Assembly (NCBI GenBank): GCA_032871835.1
Contig: CM065302.1
Span: 5,889,094-5,953,093, forward strand
DNA length: 64,000 nucleotides
From: Dipteronia dyeriana
Taxonomy: Eukaryota > Streptophyta > Magnoliopsida > Sapindales > Sapindaceae
Direction of reading: 5' to 3'
The stretch's first letter is position 1, and each line of letters begins with the position of its first letter. A program made the position numbers and the translations under genes. The notes beneath the pieces were generated by a model that saw nothing but the letters and a program-made list of their open reading frames with translations, did not search any database and had not been told where the DNA came from. Shown piece after piece: positions 19,946 to 32,611 of the stretch.

Positions 19946-21417
19946 CACCCCCCGACCAGCTTATTGCTAGTCCCTAGCAATTAAAGCGAAAATAGTAAAG
20001 ACTCAAATTCAAATATCTAAACTACCAAATAGACAAACTCCCCCAATACCTCTTTTCTCACTCTTTGACAACCAGTCATCAATTGAGTTATTAGTCAAAC
20101 TTTCTTGTGCTCAATAAAGATCAACACGATAACTATGAGATTCAATTGAAACTAGTCAACATTTTCATTCCAAAATCTCACCAGGGCTTTTTCCTTAGGC
20201 AACAATTTATTCTTTTTTTTTAATACAACAAAATTGGAAACAAACATTCCATCTTTAATCCATGTAACGAGCTTTAGGCCAATGACTCCCAAACCAGTTG
20301 GCTTTAGGGCATTAAGTGTTAAAACACTCCTACGGGCTTAATTACTCGGATTGCAGATGTTTTTTTTTTCTTTAGTACAATTCACTTAAGCTTTCTCTTT
20401 AACCCGTGTAACGAGTTTTGGGTCAATGACTCCCAAACCAGTTGGTCTTAGGGCATTAGGTGTTAAAGCACCCATCAGACTTAATTGCTCGAGTTAAAAA
20501 AGGCTACAGAACTGCACTTTATTCTTATCCAGACTCCACCATTTTACGCGAACACTCTATGTTTACTGAGGCATGAGGCCCGGTTACTAAGTAAGAGTTT
20601 TGGTCACAACACACAAAATTATTATTATTATTATTACTATATAAAATTTTAAACAAGACCATTGCCTTCGGTTGCTACCCTTGAATGATGTTTCAGAACT
20701 CAATATCGTAGAATCTCAACTTACTACACATAATCACGTGTCAATGTGCGTGTGTGTCTAGAATAGTTCAAAAAATTTCTCAAGATGACTTAATGAACAA
20801 AAGGATTAGTCAATGATATCACAATGGAGAGTTTATAAATTTGAATAGTCAGAAGAGAGGAAAAGAGAAAAAAAATGCATCAGAACTGCAAAGATGCGTC
20901 TCAGAAGTATCTAAAAGATCTCCTTACTCGGCCATCTTTACAAAAAAAAAATGGTCAAAAGTTAGTTTTTTTTTTTTTTGAAAAACAAAAGTTATTGAAT
21001 CAACTATCCCCTTCCCCCAACCAGAATGAGACATTGTCCCCAATGTCTTTAGAAAGAGTTAAGGTTTAGAAGATATCATCTGAACAACTTGAAAGACAAC
21101 AAAATCCTGTAAAACAACAAAAGAAATACAAAATAAAGGAAAATAAAGGAAAATAAAATGCATAAAAAAACATGAGACAATAACGAACTGAGATTCAGAT
21201 CAATTCTGCGTTTCTTGTTCTCTTCATCAGTGGGCCAATCAATTTTGGAGGTTGAAGGATCTGGCTCATAAATGAAAGCTTGTAACTGGTCAATCAGCTC
21301 ATGAGGACTTGAGGCAGATATAAAGATGATAAAAAGATAAAAGGATATTTACTGGTAGTTGTGATTGTGGCTCACATCTTCCTCTGGTTTTACGTCCAGA
21401 AACGGCTTCAACGCCCT
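19946..21417 (-). other. Athila-like 3' non-coding region
   Basis: No conserved protein is visible. A motif block TGACTCCCAAACCAGTTGG recurs at 20283 and 20428, each followed by GGGCATTA and TGTTAAA, forming an imperfect duplication of about 145 bp. A/T runs and a TTATTATTATTA tract occur at 20618-20640. Confidence 0.5.
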
Positions 21418-22083
21418 CTATGGGTCGGGGATATGCTTCTCATCCAATTTTCTTATAAATTGGCAAACATGGTCTTTTAAAGTCAGATTCCCAAGACCAT
21501 ATTGTGTATGTTCTTTTTGAAATTGTGGCCATAATCGGTCAATTGTCATTTGCACATATCCACTAGGATGTGCATCAAGAGTCGTTAGGATATTATCCAG
21601 TGACTCCCTACGCAAACCATGCCTAATGAATAAAATTTTATCTTCCCGATTATTAGACACCATTCCTAAAGAACGAAAACGTGTGTTTCAAGTTGTACGT
21701 GCACATTTGTGACAAGTAACCCCTAACTTCTTAGCTCTTCGTTTTTTTTTTTTGCAAGGTTACTTCTTCCAAAACCAGGCATGTAAGATATAAATGAATC
21801 AACAGACTCACCTGCTAGACGTACCTTAGCTTCGATCAAATAGCGAATTTCAACAGGAATGTTGTTTATCTTCAGTAAGCGTAATCTTTCGGAACGTGCT
21901 TTGTAAATCTTTTTTATAGCATTTTGGGGCAACGATGGAAAATTTTTCCCTGGTTTGTGAAAATTTCATCCATGCCTTGTTTTGGGGATCAGTCATTTGG
22001 AAAACTGAATTAAACCGACTGGAATTGTCATGGAGTACCGTTATCCGCCACTTAACCGAGGTTATATAGCAAAAGCACACCAA
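21418..22083 (-). pseudogene. short unassigned open frames downstream of integrase
   Basis: Three overlapping or adjacent frames (22083-21850, 21932-21723, 21663-21418) follow integrase. They look like pieces of one broken gene. I recognise no domain: the residues are basic and polar, with no membrane segment to suggest an env-like protein. They could be a remnant of the extra gene found in some Athila elements, but this is unproven. Confidence 0.35.
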
Positions 22084-22192
22084 GCAAAAACTGAACCTAG
22101 AAATTAATCCTACAAAAATTCAAAACGTAAAAGCGAACAAAAACAAAAATAATAATTGCAAACACAAATAAAGTCAAAAGAAAAAGATTTGT

Positions 22193-23160
22193 TTACTCAC
22201 CTTTGTAACAAGGGTCAAAAAGGACGGTAGAGTCTTTTTGAAAATCTGTATTTTCTAAAAATGGTTTCACATGTAGTCCATTTACTTTAAACACATTACC
22301 ATTCCTAGGATTCTCAATGTCAAGGGCACCATATGGATACACGTGTTTCACAACAAATGGACCACTCCATTTCGATTTCAATTTACCAGGAAATAAATGA
22401 AGTCGTGGATTATAAAGCAAAACCTTTTGACCAACTTCAAATGATCTTCTTAAAATTCGTCTGTCATGAAAGGTTTTAGATTTTCCTTTAAGAATTTTTG
22501 CATTTTCATATGCATCATTTCTTAATTCTTCAAGTTCATTTAATTGCAACTTGCGCAATTCACCAGCATCATTTAGGTTAGAATTGAAAGCTTTAATGGC
22601 CCAATATGCTTTTTTCTCAAGTTCAACAGGTAAGTGGTAAGGTTTTCCATAAACTAAACGACAAGGAGACATACCCAAAGATGTTTTGAATGCAGTGCGG
22701 TAAGTCCAAAGTGCATCATTTAGTTTCAGAGACCAATCTTTTCGATCAGGGTTAACCATTTTTGCAAGATATGTTTTATCTCCCTATTTGCTAACTCAAC
22801 TTGACCACTTGTTTGAGGGTGGTATGATGTGGCAATTTTGTGTGTGACTCCATATTTCTTCATTAAAGACTTAAAAGGTTTGTTACAAAAGTGTTTGCCT
22901 CCATCACTGATAATGGCTCGAGGGATTCCAAATCGACTCAAAAGATTTTCCTTTAAAAACTTGATCACTGTTTTGTGATCATTATTTCGACAAGGAATTG
23001 CCTCGACCCATTTTGACACATAATCAACAGCAATTAAAATGTACAAAAATCCAAATGACGGTGGAAATAGACCTATAAAATCAATTCCCCAACAATCAAA
23101 TATTTCAATAACAAGAATGGGGTTTTAAGGCATCATGTTTCGCTTGGAAATGGATCCTAA
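22193..23160 (-). pseudogene. gypsy integrase core and C-terminal domain
   Basis: After a stop replacing a residue just beyond KRNMMP (23125-23127) the frame continues through DCWGIDFIG (first Asp), then [28 protein letters not shown] (second Asp) and [17 protein letters not shown] (Glu), a D,D-35-E core. A further frame change near 22726-22760 leads to the C-terminal part ([47 protein letters not shown]). Catalytic residues are kept. Confidence 0.9.
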
Positions 23161-23991
23161 CTTTTGACATTTTTCACAGGTTTTACAAAATGCATGTGTG
23201 TCTTTAAATAAGGTGGGCCAATAAAATCCACACTGCAAGATTTTTGCAGCAGTTTTCTTTGACGAAAAATGACCACCACATGCTTCAGAATGACAAAATT
23301 CAATGACACTACTTACCTCATTGCCTGGAATACACCGTCGAACAATTTGATCAGGACAATACTTGAATAAGTACGGGTCATCCCAGTAAAAATGTTTTAC
23401 CTCGGTCAAAATTTTCTTTCTGTCCTGTGCATTCCAATCGAGTGGCATCATTCTTGTTGCAAGATAATTAACGATGTCAGCATACCAAGGCAAAGTTGTG
23501 ATAGAGAATAAAAGATCATCAGGAAAAGAATCATTGATGAGTGCTTTTTCTTCTGGCTCTTCATTTTTCTTTTCCAATTCTTCAAAATCTAAAGTGTCTC
23601 TTTCTTTTTCGGCAACCTGTAAACAATTATCAAGATGTGAATGCGAGCTTGACTCATGTGAATTGATCAAACAAATTTCAGATGAGTTAAAAGAATCATT
23701 TTGAACATGATCTTCAACAATGGTTTCAATAATGTCTACATCTTTATCTTCATTTTCATCATCAAATGGTTCATTAGACATGTTGAAAACATTAAGCTTA
23801 ATTTCTATATTTCCAAAAGACATGCTCATTATTCCATTCCTGCAATTAATCAAGGCATTGGCAGTAGCCAAAAATGGTCGGCCCAATATAACAGGAATTG
23901 ATTTTTGCTCATTAACAACAGGTTGTGTTTCCAAGACAATAAAATCTATTGGGTAGATACATTTATCGCCTTGTACTAACACATCTTCCAC
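23125..23991 (-). pseudogene. protease tail fused in frame to integrase zinc finger (RT/RNase H missing)
   Basis: One open frame of 288 codons starts in the region after the protease domain (IVLETQPVV, IPVILGRPFLATANALIN). It passes an acidic linker and goes directly into text that normally follows RNase H (INDSFPDDLLF, LPWYADIVNYLATR) and the H2C2 zinc finger (FCHSEACGGHFSSKKTAAKI, FCKTCEKCQKLG). No palm motif or RNase H residues exist between. The upstream frame (protease) is joined after a one-base deletion near 23995-24000 (KGIVEDV read as KE-stop). Confidence 0.88.
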
Positions 23992-24275
23992 TATTCCTTT
24001 GGTATTTTAATTGACCTATCAGCAAGACAAAGTGTGGTTGAAGTCGGCTTTAACTCACCAAGTTTAAGTTGCTGATAAAATGAGTATGGGAGCAAATTTA
24101 CACTAGCACCTAGGTCAAGTAAAGCATGCTCAATTTTACAGTTACCAATTGTGCAGGAAATAGTGGGACAACCAGGATCTTTATATTTAAAAACATTTTT
24201 ATTGGAAAGAATGGAACTTACCTGTTCAGCCATAAAGACTTTCTTTCTTACCTGATTCTTCCTTTCACAGTGCAC
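23991..24275 (-). pseudogene. gypsy aspartic protease domain
   Basis: The active site reads ALLDLGASVNLLPYS. The DLGAS form is usual in Athila-lineage proteases where others have DTGA/DSGA. Preceded by CTIGNCKIEHA and followed by LKPTSTTLCLADRS. The frame ends at 23991-23993 because of the one-base deletion that puts the next domain in another frame. Confidence 0.85.
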
Positions 24276-25999
24276 AGATCCTTCAAAAATTTGGCATAAG
24301 AAGGTACCTGTTTGATTGCGTTCAACAAAGGGATATTGATCTTTACCTGTTTGAAAATTTCAAAAATCTTTGGGGAATGCTTCGATTTCTGTGAATTTTT
24401 AAGAGCCTGAGGATATGGGAGTGTAAATGGGGATTCAATTATTTCTTCGTCAACAGTGGTTTCATCAACCCCTTCTTTACCCTTGGGAAGTGACCCGTCA
24501 TCATTTTTACCAGATTCAAGAATAGGTTTTTCGATGACCTTACCACTATGAAGAGTGATAATTGATTTGACTTGATCTGGGCATTGGTTATTATCATAGG
24601 AACTTGACTGACTCTTGGGATTTGGTTGTGGTTGAGATGGAAACTTACCATTTTTGTGTGTGGTGAGTGTAGAAGCAATCTTTGCCAAAGTATCTTTAAC
24701 ATCTATCAAGGTTTGTGCAGTTTGGTTGTTAATGGATTCTTGCTTCTCAATGAATGAGTACAAAGTGTCTTCAAAGTTTTTTCTATATGGTGGGACATAA
24801 GGTGCATAACCTTGTGGGTTTTGGAAATTCTGGTGTGTTTATGGATGTGATGGAGCTGGTGGTTGTGAATACTGAGCTTGATTGTTGTTCCTCCAACTAA
24901 AATTTGGGTGATTTTTCCAACCAGGATTGTAGGTTTGTAAGTATAGGTTGGAATTTGGCTTGTTGAAAGTGTGCAAAACATTGGCTTGTTCATGAAAGCA
25001 ATCTTTTATGGCTGGAAAAGTTGGACAACTATGAGTGATATGATCATTAGAATCATATACATGGCATGTGATTTCTTGTACAGATTTTACATGTTCACTC
25101 TTTTTAGTTTCTAAAGCTTCAACTTTCCTAGCTAGGGATGTGAATCTAGCTTGAAGGTCATGATCTTCCCTAATATTGTAAATGCCTCCACTAGATGGAG
25201 ATGGTTGTGGTTTGCTTATGGACTCATAGGAACCAATGGTGTCCCAATTTTGAGCACTTTCGGTGATATGGTTAAGGTATTCAAGTGCTTCTTCAGGACT
25301 TTTGTCACTGAACTCCCCATTACACATTATTTCAATGACTTGTCTACTTTGGGGTGTGAGTCCCTCATAGAAATGTGACACTATCCTCCATGTTTCAAAA
25401 CCGTGATGTGGACAGACATTTAACAACTCTTTGAACCTATCCCAACATTGGTAAAGTGTTTCCCCAGGTTTTTTAGCAAATGAAATGATTTTCCTCTAAA
25501 GAGAGTTTGTTCTATGAGGTGGGAAAAATTTCTTTAAGAACTGTTGTTGCATATCATTCCAAGTTTGGATTGATCCTGACCTAAGGTTTTATAACCAAGT
25601 TTTAACTTTATCTTTATCTTTTAAGGAAAAAGGGAAAAACTTAAGCTTGATTATATTCATGCTAACATTTTGGTCAGTGCAAGTGTTACAGACTTCCTCA
25701 AACTCTCTAAGATGCAAATATGGATTTTCAGATTCAAGACCGTGAAAATTGGGTAAAAGTTGAATGATTCCCAGTTTAAAGTTAAAGTGTGTTGCATTTG
25801 GTGGGAAAACTATGCATGAAAGTGCTCCAGTACGTATGGGATTCATGTAGTCTCTAAGTGTTCTAGGTGGATTAGGGTTAATGTGGTTGTCATGGTCAAC
25901 ATAAGGCGGATGGTTGCTGTGTTGAGATATGTTGTCAAGAGTTTCTAAAAGATTTTCAACTTGGTTTCCTGCTGGATGTCTAAGTGGGTTTTCAACCAT
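24248..25999 (-). pseudogene. Athila-like gag
   Basis: The ATG at 25999 begins the gag. Recognisable blocks are NPPRTLRDYMNPIRTGA, LLPNFHGLESENPYLHL, then EFEEVCNTC and the retrotransposon gag fold. A stop at 25589-25591 (KTWL-stop) and a frame change precede the next block (FETWRIVSHFYEGLTPQSRQ, 25426-24839). A Cys/His segment (CHVYDSNDHITHSC) and the Athila-typical NPGWKNHPNFSWRNNNQ tail follow, then a polar spacer (24763-24248). Confidence 0.85.
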
Positions 26000-26507
26000 G
26001 TTGTTAGTGAATGAGGGTTAATGGAGATGAAAAACATAAAAATGAAGAAAATAAAAGAAAAAGTGATAAAAATAACAAGATGCAAAATTCTAGGGGTATA
26101 AATGTAAATATGTATAAGTATTGGGGTAAAAGTGTAAATAATTAAAAATATAGGGACTAAAGTAAAAATATGATAATTACAGGGACTGGTATGCAAAAAT
26201 GAAAAATAAAATGACCTATATGAAAATGCAAACTAGATCTAAGCTAAAATGCAAATAAAAAGTACAATGACTAAAATGCAAAAATATGATTAAAGATAAC
26301 AAGTGTTTTTTTTTCAAGTGGATAAGTGGATGAAGTTTATGAATGAGATAAGTGATGCAAAATTAAATAAAAAATAAAAAATAAAGAAGATAAAAAAAAT
26401 ATAAAAAAAATATAAAAAAAATAGCAAAACTAAAATAAAATTAAAAAGAAATTACTACTACAAAAAAAATGCGGACTTACCTCCCCGGTAGTGGCGCCAA
26501 AAACTTA
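26000..26507 (-). other. Athila-like leader with primer-binding site
   Basis: AT-rich untranslated leader. At its LTR-proximal end the minus strand reads TGGCGCCACTACCGGGGAGG (26480-26499), six bases from the end of the partial LTR. It matches the TGGCGCC-type primer site used by Athila elements. Confidence 0.75.
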
Positions 26508-27029
26508 ACACGTCCTAAAAAAGTGTTCCTACTCTCAAGTATAAGAGTGTCAAAGTAATAAATTAACCGGTAAGACCGGGTCGAACCACAGGGAGGTTGT
26601 TCACTTGTCCTTGTAGAATTAATTATCAAAATTAATTACTAATCTTGTTATAAAATGTAAATCAATTAAAATTAAAACTGGGACAAAGATTTCCACTGTT
26701 GGTAATTCGAATATGATCCAATTATTTATATTTAGTATAGATTAATGGGAGGGTATTCCACTCCACTGACCACTCTCTAATAGATGTGGGTGAAAGTACT
26801 CACTGTGCCAGAAAATATCTGTCTGTCTACAATGAGTCAAAAACTCCACAAAGATTAGAGAGGATAAACCACTCTCTGATAGATATGGGTAAAAGTACTC
26901 ACTGTGCTAGACAATATCTGTCTATCTACAATGAGTCAAAAACTCCACAAATATCAGAGGGGAGAAAGCATAAAAATAATAAACTTACCAAAATTGGATC
27001 ATATTTTCCTAGTAGCGTCGCTAAAAACT
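26508..27029 (-). repeat. extra partial LTR plus decayed primer site
   Basis: 26508-27009 repeats the first approximately 500 bp (plus-strand numbering) of the LTR. At 27010-27029 there is a degenerate primer-site echo (TAGTAGCGTCGCTAAAAACT against GTAGTGGCGCCAAAAACT), and then the full LTR starts at 27030. The element therefore has LTR, decayed primer site, truncated LTR, and good primer site in series. Confidence 0.8.
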
Positions 27030-28321
27030 TGACACGTCCTAAAGAAGTGTTCCTACTCTCAAGTATAAGAGTGTCAAAGTAATAAATTAACCGGTAAGAC
27101 CGAGTCGAACCACAGGGAGGTTGTTCACTTGTCCTTGTAGAATTAATTATCAAAATTAATTACTAAGCTTGTTGTAAAATGTAAATCAATTAAAATTAAA
27201 ACTGGGGCTAAGAGATCCACTGTTGGTAATTCGATTATGATCCAATTATTTATATTTAGTATAGATTAATGGGAGGATATTCCACTCTACTGACCACTCT
27301 ATAATAGATGTGGGTAAAAGTACTCACTGTACCAGACGATATCTGTCTGTCTACAATGAGTCAAAAACTCCACAAAAATTAGAGGGGGTAAACCACTCTC
27401 TGATAGATATAGGCAAAAGTACTCACTGTGCTAGACAATATCTGTCTATCTACAATGAGTCAAAAAATCCACAAAGATCAGAGGGGAGAAAGCATAAAAA
27501 TAATAAACTTACCAAAATTGGATCATATTTTCCAAACCAACAGTATCACCTTTGGCCCCAGTTATATAAAATTAGCCAGACATAATTTAACTAGAAAATA
27601 GCTATTTTATTTAAACTAAGAATTCGAGAACAAAGGAGAGAGAATTTCGCAAATCTAACATCAGATTTGGATTCAGGACATCAAAATTAAGGGGGAGAGA
27701 CCCCCTATTTATACAAAATACGGATGAAAATTGACCATCGGATGAATTAAAAATGGAGCGTCCAGATTTCGCCACGTCATCAGTGAACAGTGACAATGAA
27801 CAGTAACCCATCCATGAGTGAACAGTAACCGCATCAGTGAGTGAACAGTGAAATTCAACCGTGAACAGTGAATAGTTAAAATTACGAAAATACCCTTCAG
27901 TGAATAGTGAATAGTGAACAGTAACCCATCATGAGTGAACAGTACCACATCTGAGAGTGAACAGTAACGCTTCATGAGTGAACAGTAAAATTCAACTATA
28001 AACAGTGAAAGTCAACTATGAATAGTTAAAGTCAACTGTGAACAGTGAAAAGTCAAAATTATGAAAATGCCCTTCATGGTCTTCTTAAGGTTTTTTGACA
28101 TTCTAAACTTAAAAACGATATTTTTTTTGCCATCTGACATCTCCATGATTCTGAATTGATCGAATTACCTCTGAAATACAAAGAAAAATACACAGATTAC
28201 TATACAACACATTTATTTATGCGAACGAACGAAATTATGTCTAAATTGAGGAATTAATCATATTGGAAGTGTAAAATGATGATATTATCCCTTAGTTAAC
28301 ATACATTTTCAGTGTTAATCA
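27030..28321 (-). repeat. Athila-like 5' LTR
   Basis: 1,292 bp, TGACACGTCC...GTGTTAATCA on the plus strand, matching 18656-19945 over its whole length with scattered substitutions. The GTGAACAGT minisatellite is at 27780-28050. The right-hand TSD GCAGG is at 28322-28326. Confidence 0.9.
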
Positions 28322-28326
28322 GCAGG

Positions 28327-31300
28327 TACGTCGGATCTCTAACACCATACTTTTCAGCCTCTCGGACGCCTTCACCCACCATGGCAAGTGTCGGCGCTGC
28401 GAGTTTATCTTTGAAACAAAGATGATTATTATATATAAAAAAAATTGAACACCATTCTTGGCTTCTCTATTAATTGATCTGAAAATTAGCAATATCAAAA
28501 ATAATTAGAAAACTAAAATTAAAAAACAAACTAAAAATCTCTTAAACAAAAACTGAAAGCAACTAAGCTATCTATCTCAAGAGTAAGTTTTTGTTTTTTT
28601 TTTAATATAGAGTTCTGTCATCCATGAGCTTGTTTAGGGTCCTTAAAAGATAGTGTTGACCGTCCCTTTTCCGTTGCCTCATCTCAGGTTTCGCTTTTCC
28701 TGATTTCTCATTAGCTGATAGCCCCAGTGGTGGTCCTTTTGCTGATCATCTATTCTTTTAAGAATTAAATCTTTAATGTGACCCTCCCTGATGAGTGTCT
28801 CGATGTGGTCTTTTAGTTGGTAACACTTTGATGTGTCGTGACCACTTTCCTTGTGGAACCTGCAATATTTTGTCGTGTCTCTTCGAACGTAGGTTGACTT
28901 TCTATGAGGATATTTGACTAACTTCTGGCCTTCTATGATCGTCAGGATTTCCTCTTGTTTCTTAAGTATAATTGGTGTATTGACCATGGAATTTTTTGTC
29001 GTTCCGACTGCTTCTACAATTATCGACTCAACGTCCATCTTGGTTCCAATCACTCTCTTGATGATCACCCTTCTGGTTATTTACATATCCATCACTTTTT
29101 TTTGGCATTCTCCCTGGGGCGACCCCCATGCACATAACTACCCCATGAGCCAATTCCTCTTCTTCAGCCATTGTGCAACTTCCTGTTATATCCATCAGGT
29201 CGGCATATGTATTTAGGCATTCACTTCTCAAATGGAAGGAAATTCGACCCTTCTGTAGGTTGTTGGTGAAAGCGGCCACCCAGCCTCATTGTTGGGATTA
29301 TGATCCCTGACACTTCTTGAGAGTATTTTCAGGTAATCTTATAGTGATTCGTTCTTTTCCTGCTTGAGGGTGGCGAGGTGTGCTATTGATTTCCTCCTTT
29401 GTAAATTTTCTAAGAATTGTCGTTAAAAAGCTTGGGTCAATTCTCAAAAATTCTTGATTGTTCATTGGAGGAGCTTTCCAAACCACGTAGACCTTAAGTC
29501 CCCGAGCGTTCGTGGGAAAGTCAAGCACAAAAATGGGTTATCGTAAGTGTATTGCACCATCGCACTTCGAAAATGTCTCACATGGTTTTTTGGATCCGTG
29601 TTCGCTTTAAATTGCTGAACCTGAGGCATTCTAAATCATTCTGGGAATTGTTTGGAGAATACTGTTCAGGAAGGAACTTTCAAAATCATCGTTAAGTAAA
29701 TCTTTAAGCCCTTGACGACGTTCTAATTTTTCTACCTTCTGGTTAATTTCAGTACAAAGATATCTCGCTTATCTTCTGGCTCATTATCCATTCCTGATCC
29801 CTGTGTTAGAACCCTGTTCACTGGTAACACAACAGAAATCAGTTTTATTTTTTTTAATAAATAATATAAACGATCTGAAACCATTGAACTTGTGATTGTA
29901 ATTATTTTCAGAACTCATATATATCAATTATTACAATAATAAATAAATATGTAAACACGGAAATTGTAATCAATTTAATCAGAAGAAGAAAATCTTACCA
30001 ACGTTTGGAGGATTCTTCACTTTACGATATGCTCATGTCTGAACCACTCGATCTTCCTCGCTATCTCCTGGGACTAGTAATTACGTGTGGACGCGTTACG
30101 ATATCAAAAACTTGAATGGAGGATGTAGATAAAATATTTGAAAAACTCTTTCTTCTCAAGAGAAAAACACCTAGAACAATTCTAGTTGTTAAAAAATATA
30201 TTATTATTAGTTTCTCTTGTTTCAAAGTGCACGTATTGTACACTTTTTTTTTCCTTTGGTGTCTTTTGTTGATAGTTTCATACACATAATTATTGTTTCA
30301 AAAAAAAAAAATTCTTGACCTGTGCGTTTTCTATAAAGAATATATATATATATTTCCACTTTTAATAACTCATGATATCTTTTTATTTTAAAACATTGAT
30401 ATCTTATTTTGGTCGGTTTTCAAAGAATATAATCAATATATATATCAGATATATAATTTCTCTTTCAAAAACCCAATGATATCATTTTATTTAAAACGAA
30501 ATCTTTATTTTATTTTTATTAAAAGATATCATTAAATTTAAATTTAAATTTAAACTATTTGAATTAAAAAAATTAAATATTTAATTTAATAAAATAAAAT
30601 AATCATATTATCTTATTTTATTCAAAAAATAAATATCAACAAACACTCACTATTTAGTGATTAATAACATAATTAAAAAATCTTATTATTTAATTTATTT
30701 AGTCACCATTATTCATTTATTAAATAATCTTATCATTTAATTAATTTCTGAATAAATACGTGTCACTTTCGTAACACAATTAATTGGACAATCCAATTAA
30801 TTAACTGTGACCCTTGTTACCTAAATCAATCGGGCTAGTAAAGGGGCCTAATGGACCCACAATATTTTGAGCTCCAATAATCCTCTGAAACATTAATTAA
30901 ACTCTTTAATTAATATTCCCTGATTATTAACTTCGGTGTTATTCCACTAAAAACCCGAAGCTGCACTCTCTCAACTGTAGACGCTTTTAAAACTCGGTGT
31001 CCATCGATATAGCTATTACACATGGTGTGATCCTTCACAGTGGTTCATAATTAGAGCTGGGTCATAATACCCGTTATACCCTTTTAATTATATATATCCT
31101 TTAAGTACCGTTGATTCTCTAATGAACAATAAATCCTATTTTCTCACGGAATTAGGAGAGCGATCATATTATCCTAGCCCAAATTACCCCTTAAGGGAAC
31201 TACCATCTACTTCTCACAAGAATGACTGGATTCCACTATTGTGGACAAACCTTCCCAACTACAAGTCAAATCGTTATCCCAACATACGGAGCATATTGAT

Positions 31301-32421
31301 CAGGAACTACATCCGACCTCACTAATGGTATATCAAAGACCACGATCTAACATGAAGAAGTCGATAAGACACTCAAGATTAAGACCACCCACATATAGTC
31401 ATCATTAGTTGATATATATGAATCTCATCGGTAAACGGATCTTGGTGAGAGATTCATATAGATCATGGCCTAGTCCTATATGATCACATCATACAAGGTG
31501 TCTCCATTCCCATATCTCATATGAATGATTCAGGATAGAATCACCGTACATTACGGAATTGACCGCAATTATAGATTAACCACAAATAAAGTACTCAACT
31601 TTATTTGCTGTCTATGGACTCTTTAGTTTGCACGTCTCTTGTATCCATTTGTATATGACACTCATATAGACAGTTCGATATTACATCTGGCAATCTAGGA
31701 TGTTAATATGCACAAGTTATAAAATAAACAACACAATAAGAATGAATTGAACTTTTCTTTTTCATTTATCTCATAAATTCATTTACAAATTACATCTTTA
31801 GGGTATAAACCCCAACACGTTGATGGTCGATGGGCCCTTGTTGGAATCTTAGCGGGGACTTGCCCATTCTGCATGTTTTGCGGAGTGGTTGATCACTGTC
31901 ATCTGACGAGCTAGATCGATCCCGCTTATGAACACCTCTACGGATTTCTTCTGGCTCAAACCCGCTTGATACCGATCTTGTTTACCTTATCCGCTAATTC
32001 TTTCATTTCCCCTTTAAGGACGTTCCCCTTTTCCATGGTGATCCGATCTTTCTCTACTAGACTTACGGGGTGCGCCTGAGGTCCCGTCTAATATTTCAGA
32101 ATGTACCTTGGGGTCTCGGGCCACCATAGGTGTAGACAATTGATATGACGATGTCAGATTAGCAGTTGTTGTTATATTGATTCCATGTCTAGCTGTGTAT
32201 TCAATGACTCTCTGCAGAGACTCTTGAATCTGCTGGAATGCGTCTAGGGAAATCTCTGGAGGAGCGTTTGTGGAGGTTATTACAGATTGACCAGTTGAAA
32301 TTGGTTTTATGGAGGGCAGACTTTCTCCAGCAGTGTTGGCGTTTATTGGGTCAGAATTGTTACCAACATGTAGGATGCCGGTATTATTCGGAGACTGGCT
32401 TCCATCTTTGTTGTTTGTCAT
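28327..32421 (-). pseudogene. Tat-like gag, interrupted by a copia LTR
   Basis: The ATG at 32421 starts MTNNKDGSQSPNNTG and a Ser/Thr-rich N-terminus (to about 31818). After the inserted LTR (29804-31817) the retrotransposon gag fold is readable in shifting frames: DPKNHVRHF, QYTYDNPF near 29560-29610, AHLATLKQEKNESL near 29350, then AFTNNLQKGRISFHL at about 29230-29270. The C-terminus has the Tat-style zinc motif YCRFHKESGHDTSKCYQLK (28790-28870). Several frameshifts and stops. Downstream of about 28680 no domain is recognised before the Athila-like insertion at 28321. Confidence 0.8.
29804..31817 (-). repeat. solo copia LTR (same family as 46113-48135)
   Basis: About 2.0 kb from TGTTAGAACCCTG to AAACCCCAACA on the plus strand (TG...CA). 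It aligns throughout with the LTRs of the copia element at 46113-56873, including AAGATTACGCTC-type AT blocks, CACTTTCGTAACACAATTAA and CCCAACATACGGAG. No internal region or second LTR is adjacent, so a solo LTR is likely. Flanks are CCCTG and CGTTG, so a clean TSD is not visible. Confidence 0.85.
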
Positions 32422-32611
32422 GTTGTTGCTTCACGAGTTCTTTTTTTTTAGAACTCAGTTTGTGAATTTCCTTGCTTGCGTATATTTTGACGCTGGTAGA
32501 ACAGATAATCCACCCCCTAGCACCTTTTTTTTGTTGCAAGAGTATCTCGATGTTTCGTCTATTTATGTTGTTTCTCGAAATTGAGTTCCACCCCCTTCTT
32601 CTAGCGCCAGC

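Larger units (their letters stand above)
18656..28321 (-). mobile_element. Athila-like Ty3/gypsy element with reverse transcriptase deleted
   Basis: LTRs at 18656-19945 and 27030-28321 (both about 1.29 kb, TG...CA) and a perfect TSD GCAGG (18651-18655, 28322-28326). Minus-strand order: 5' LTR, a partial LTR, primer site TGGCGCCACTACCGGGGA, gag, protease, a short linker, integrase zinc finger and core, integrase C-terminus, unassigned open frames, polypurine tract GGTCGGGGGGTG, 3' LTR. RT and RNase H are absent, so it cannot move by itself. Confidence 0.9.
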
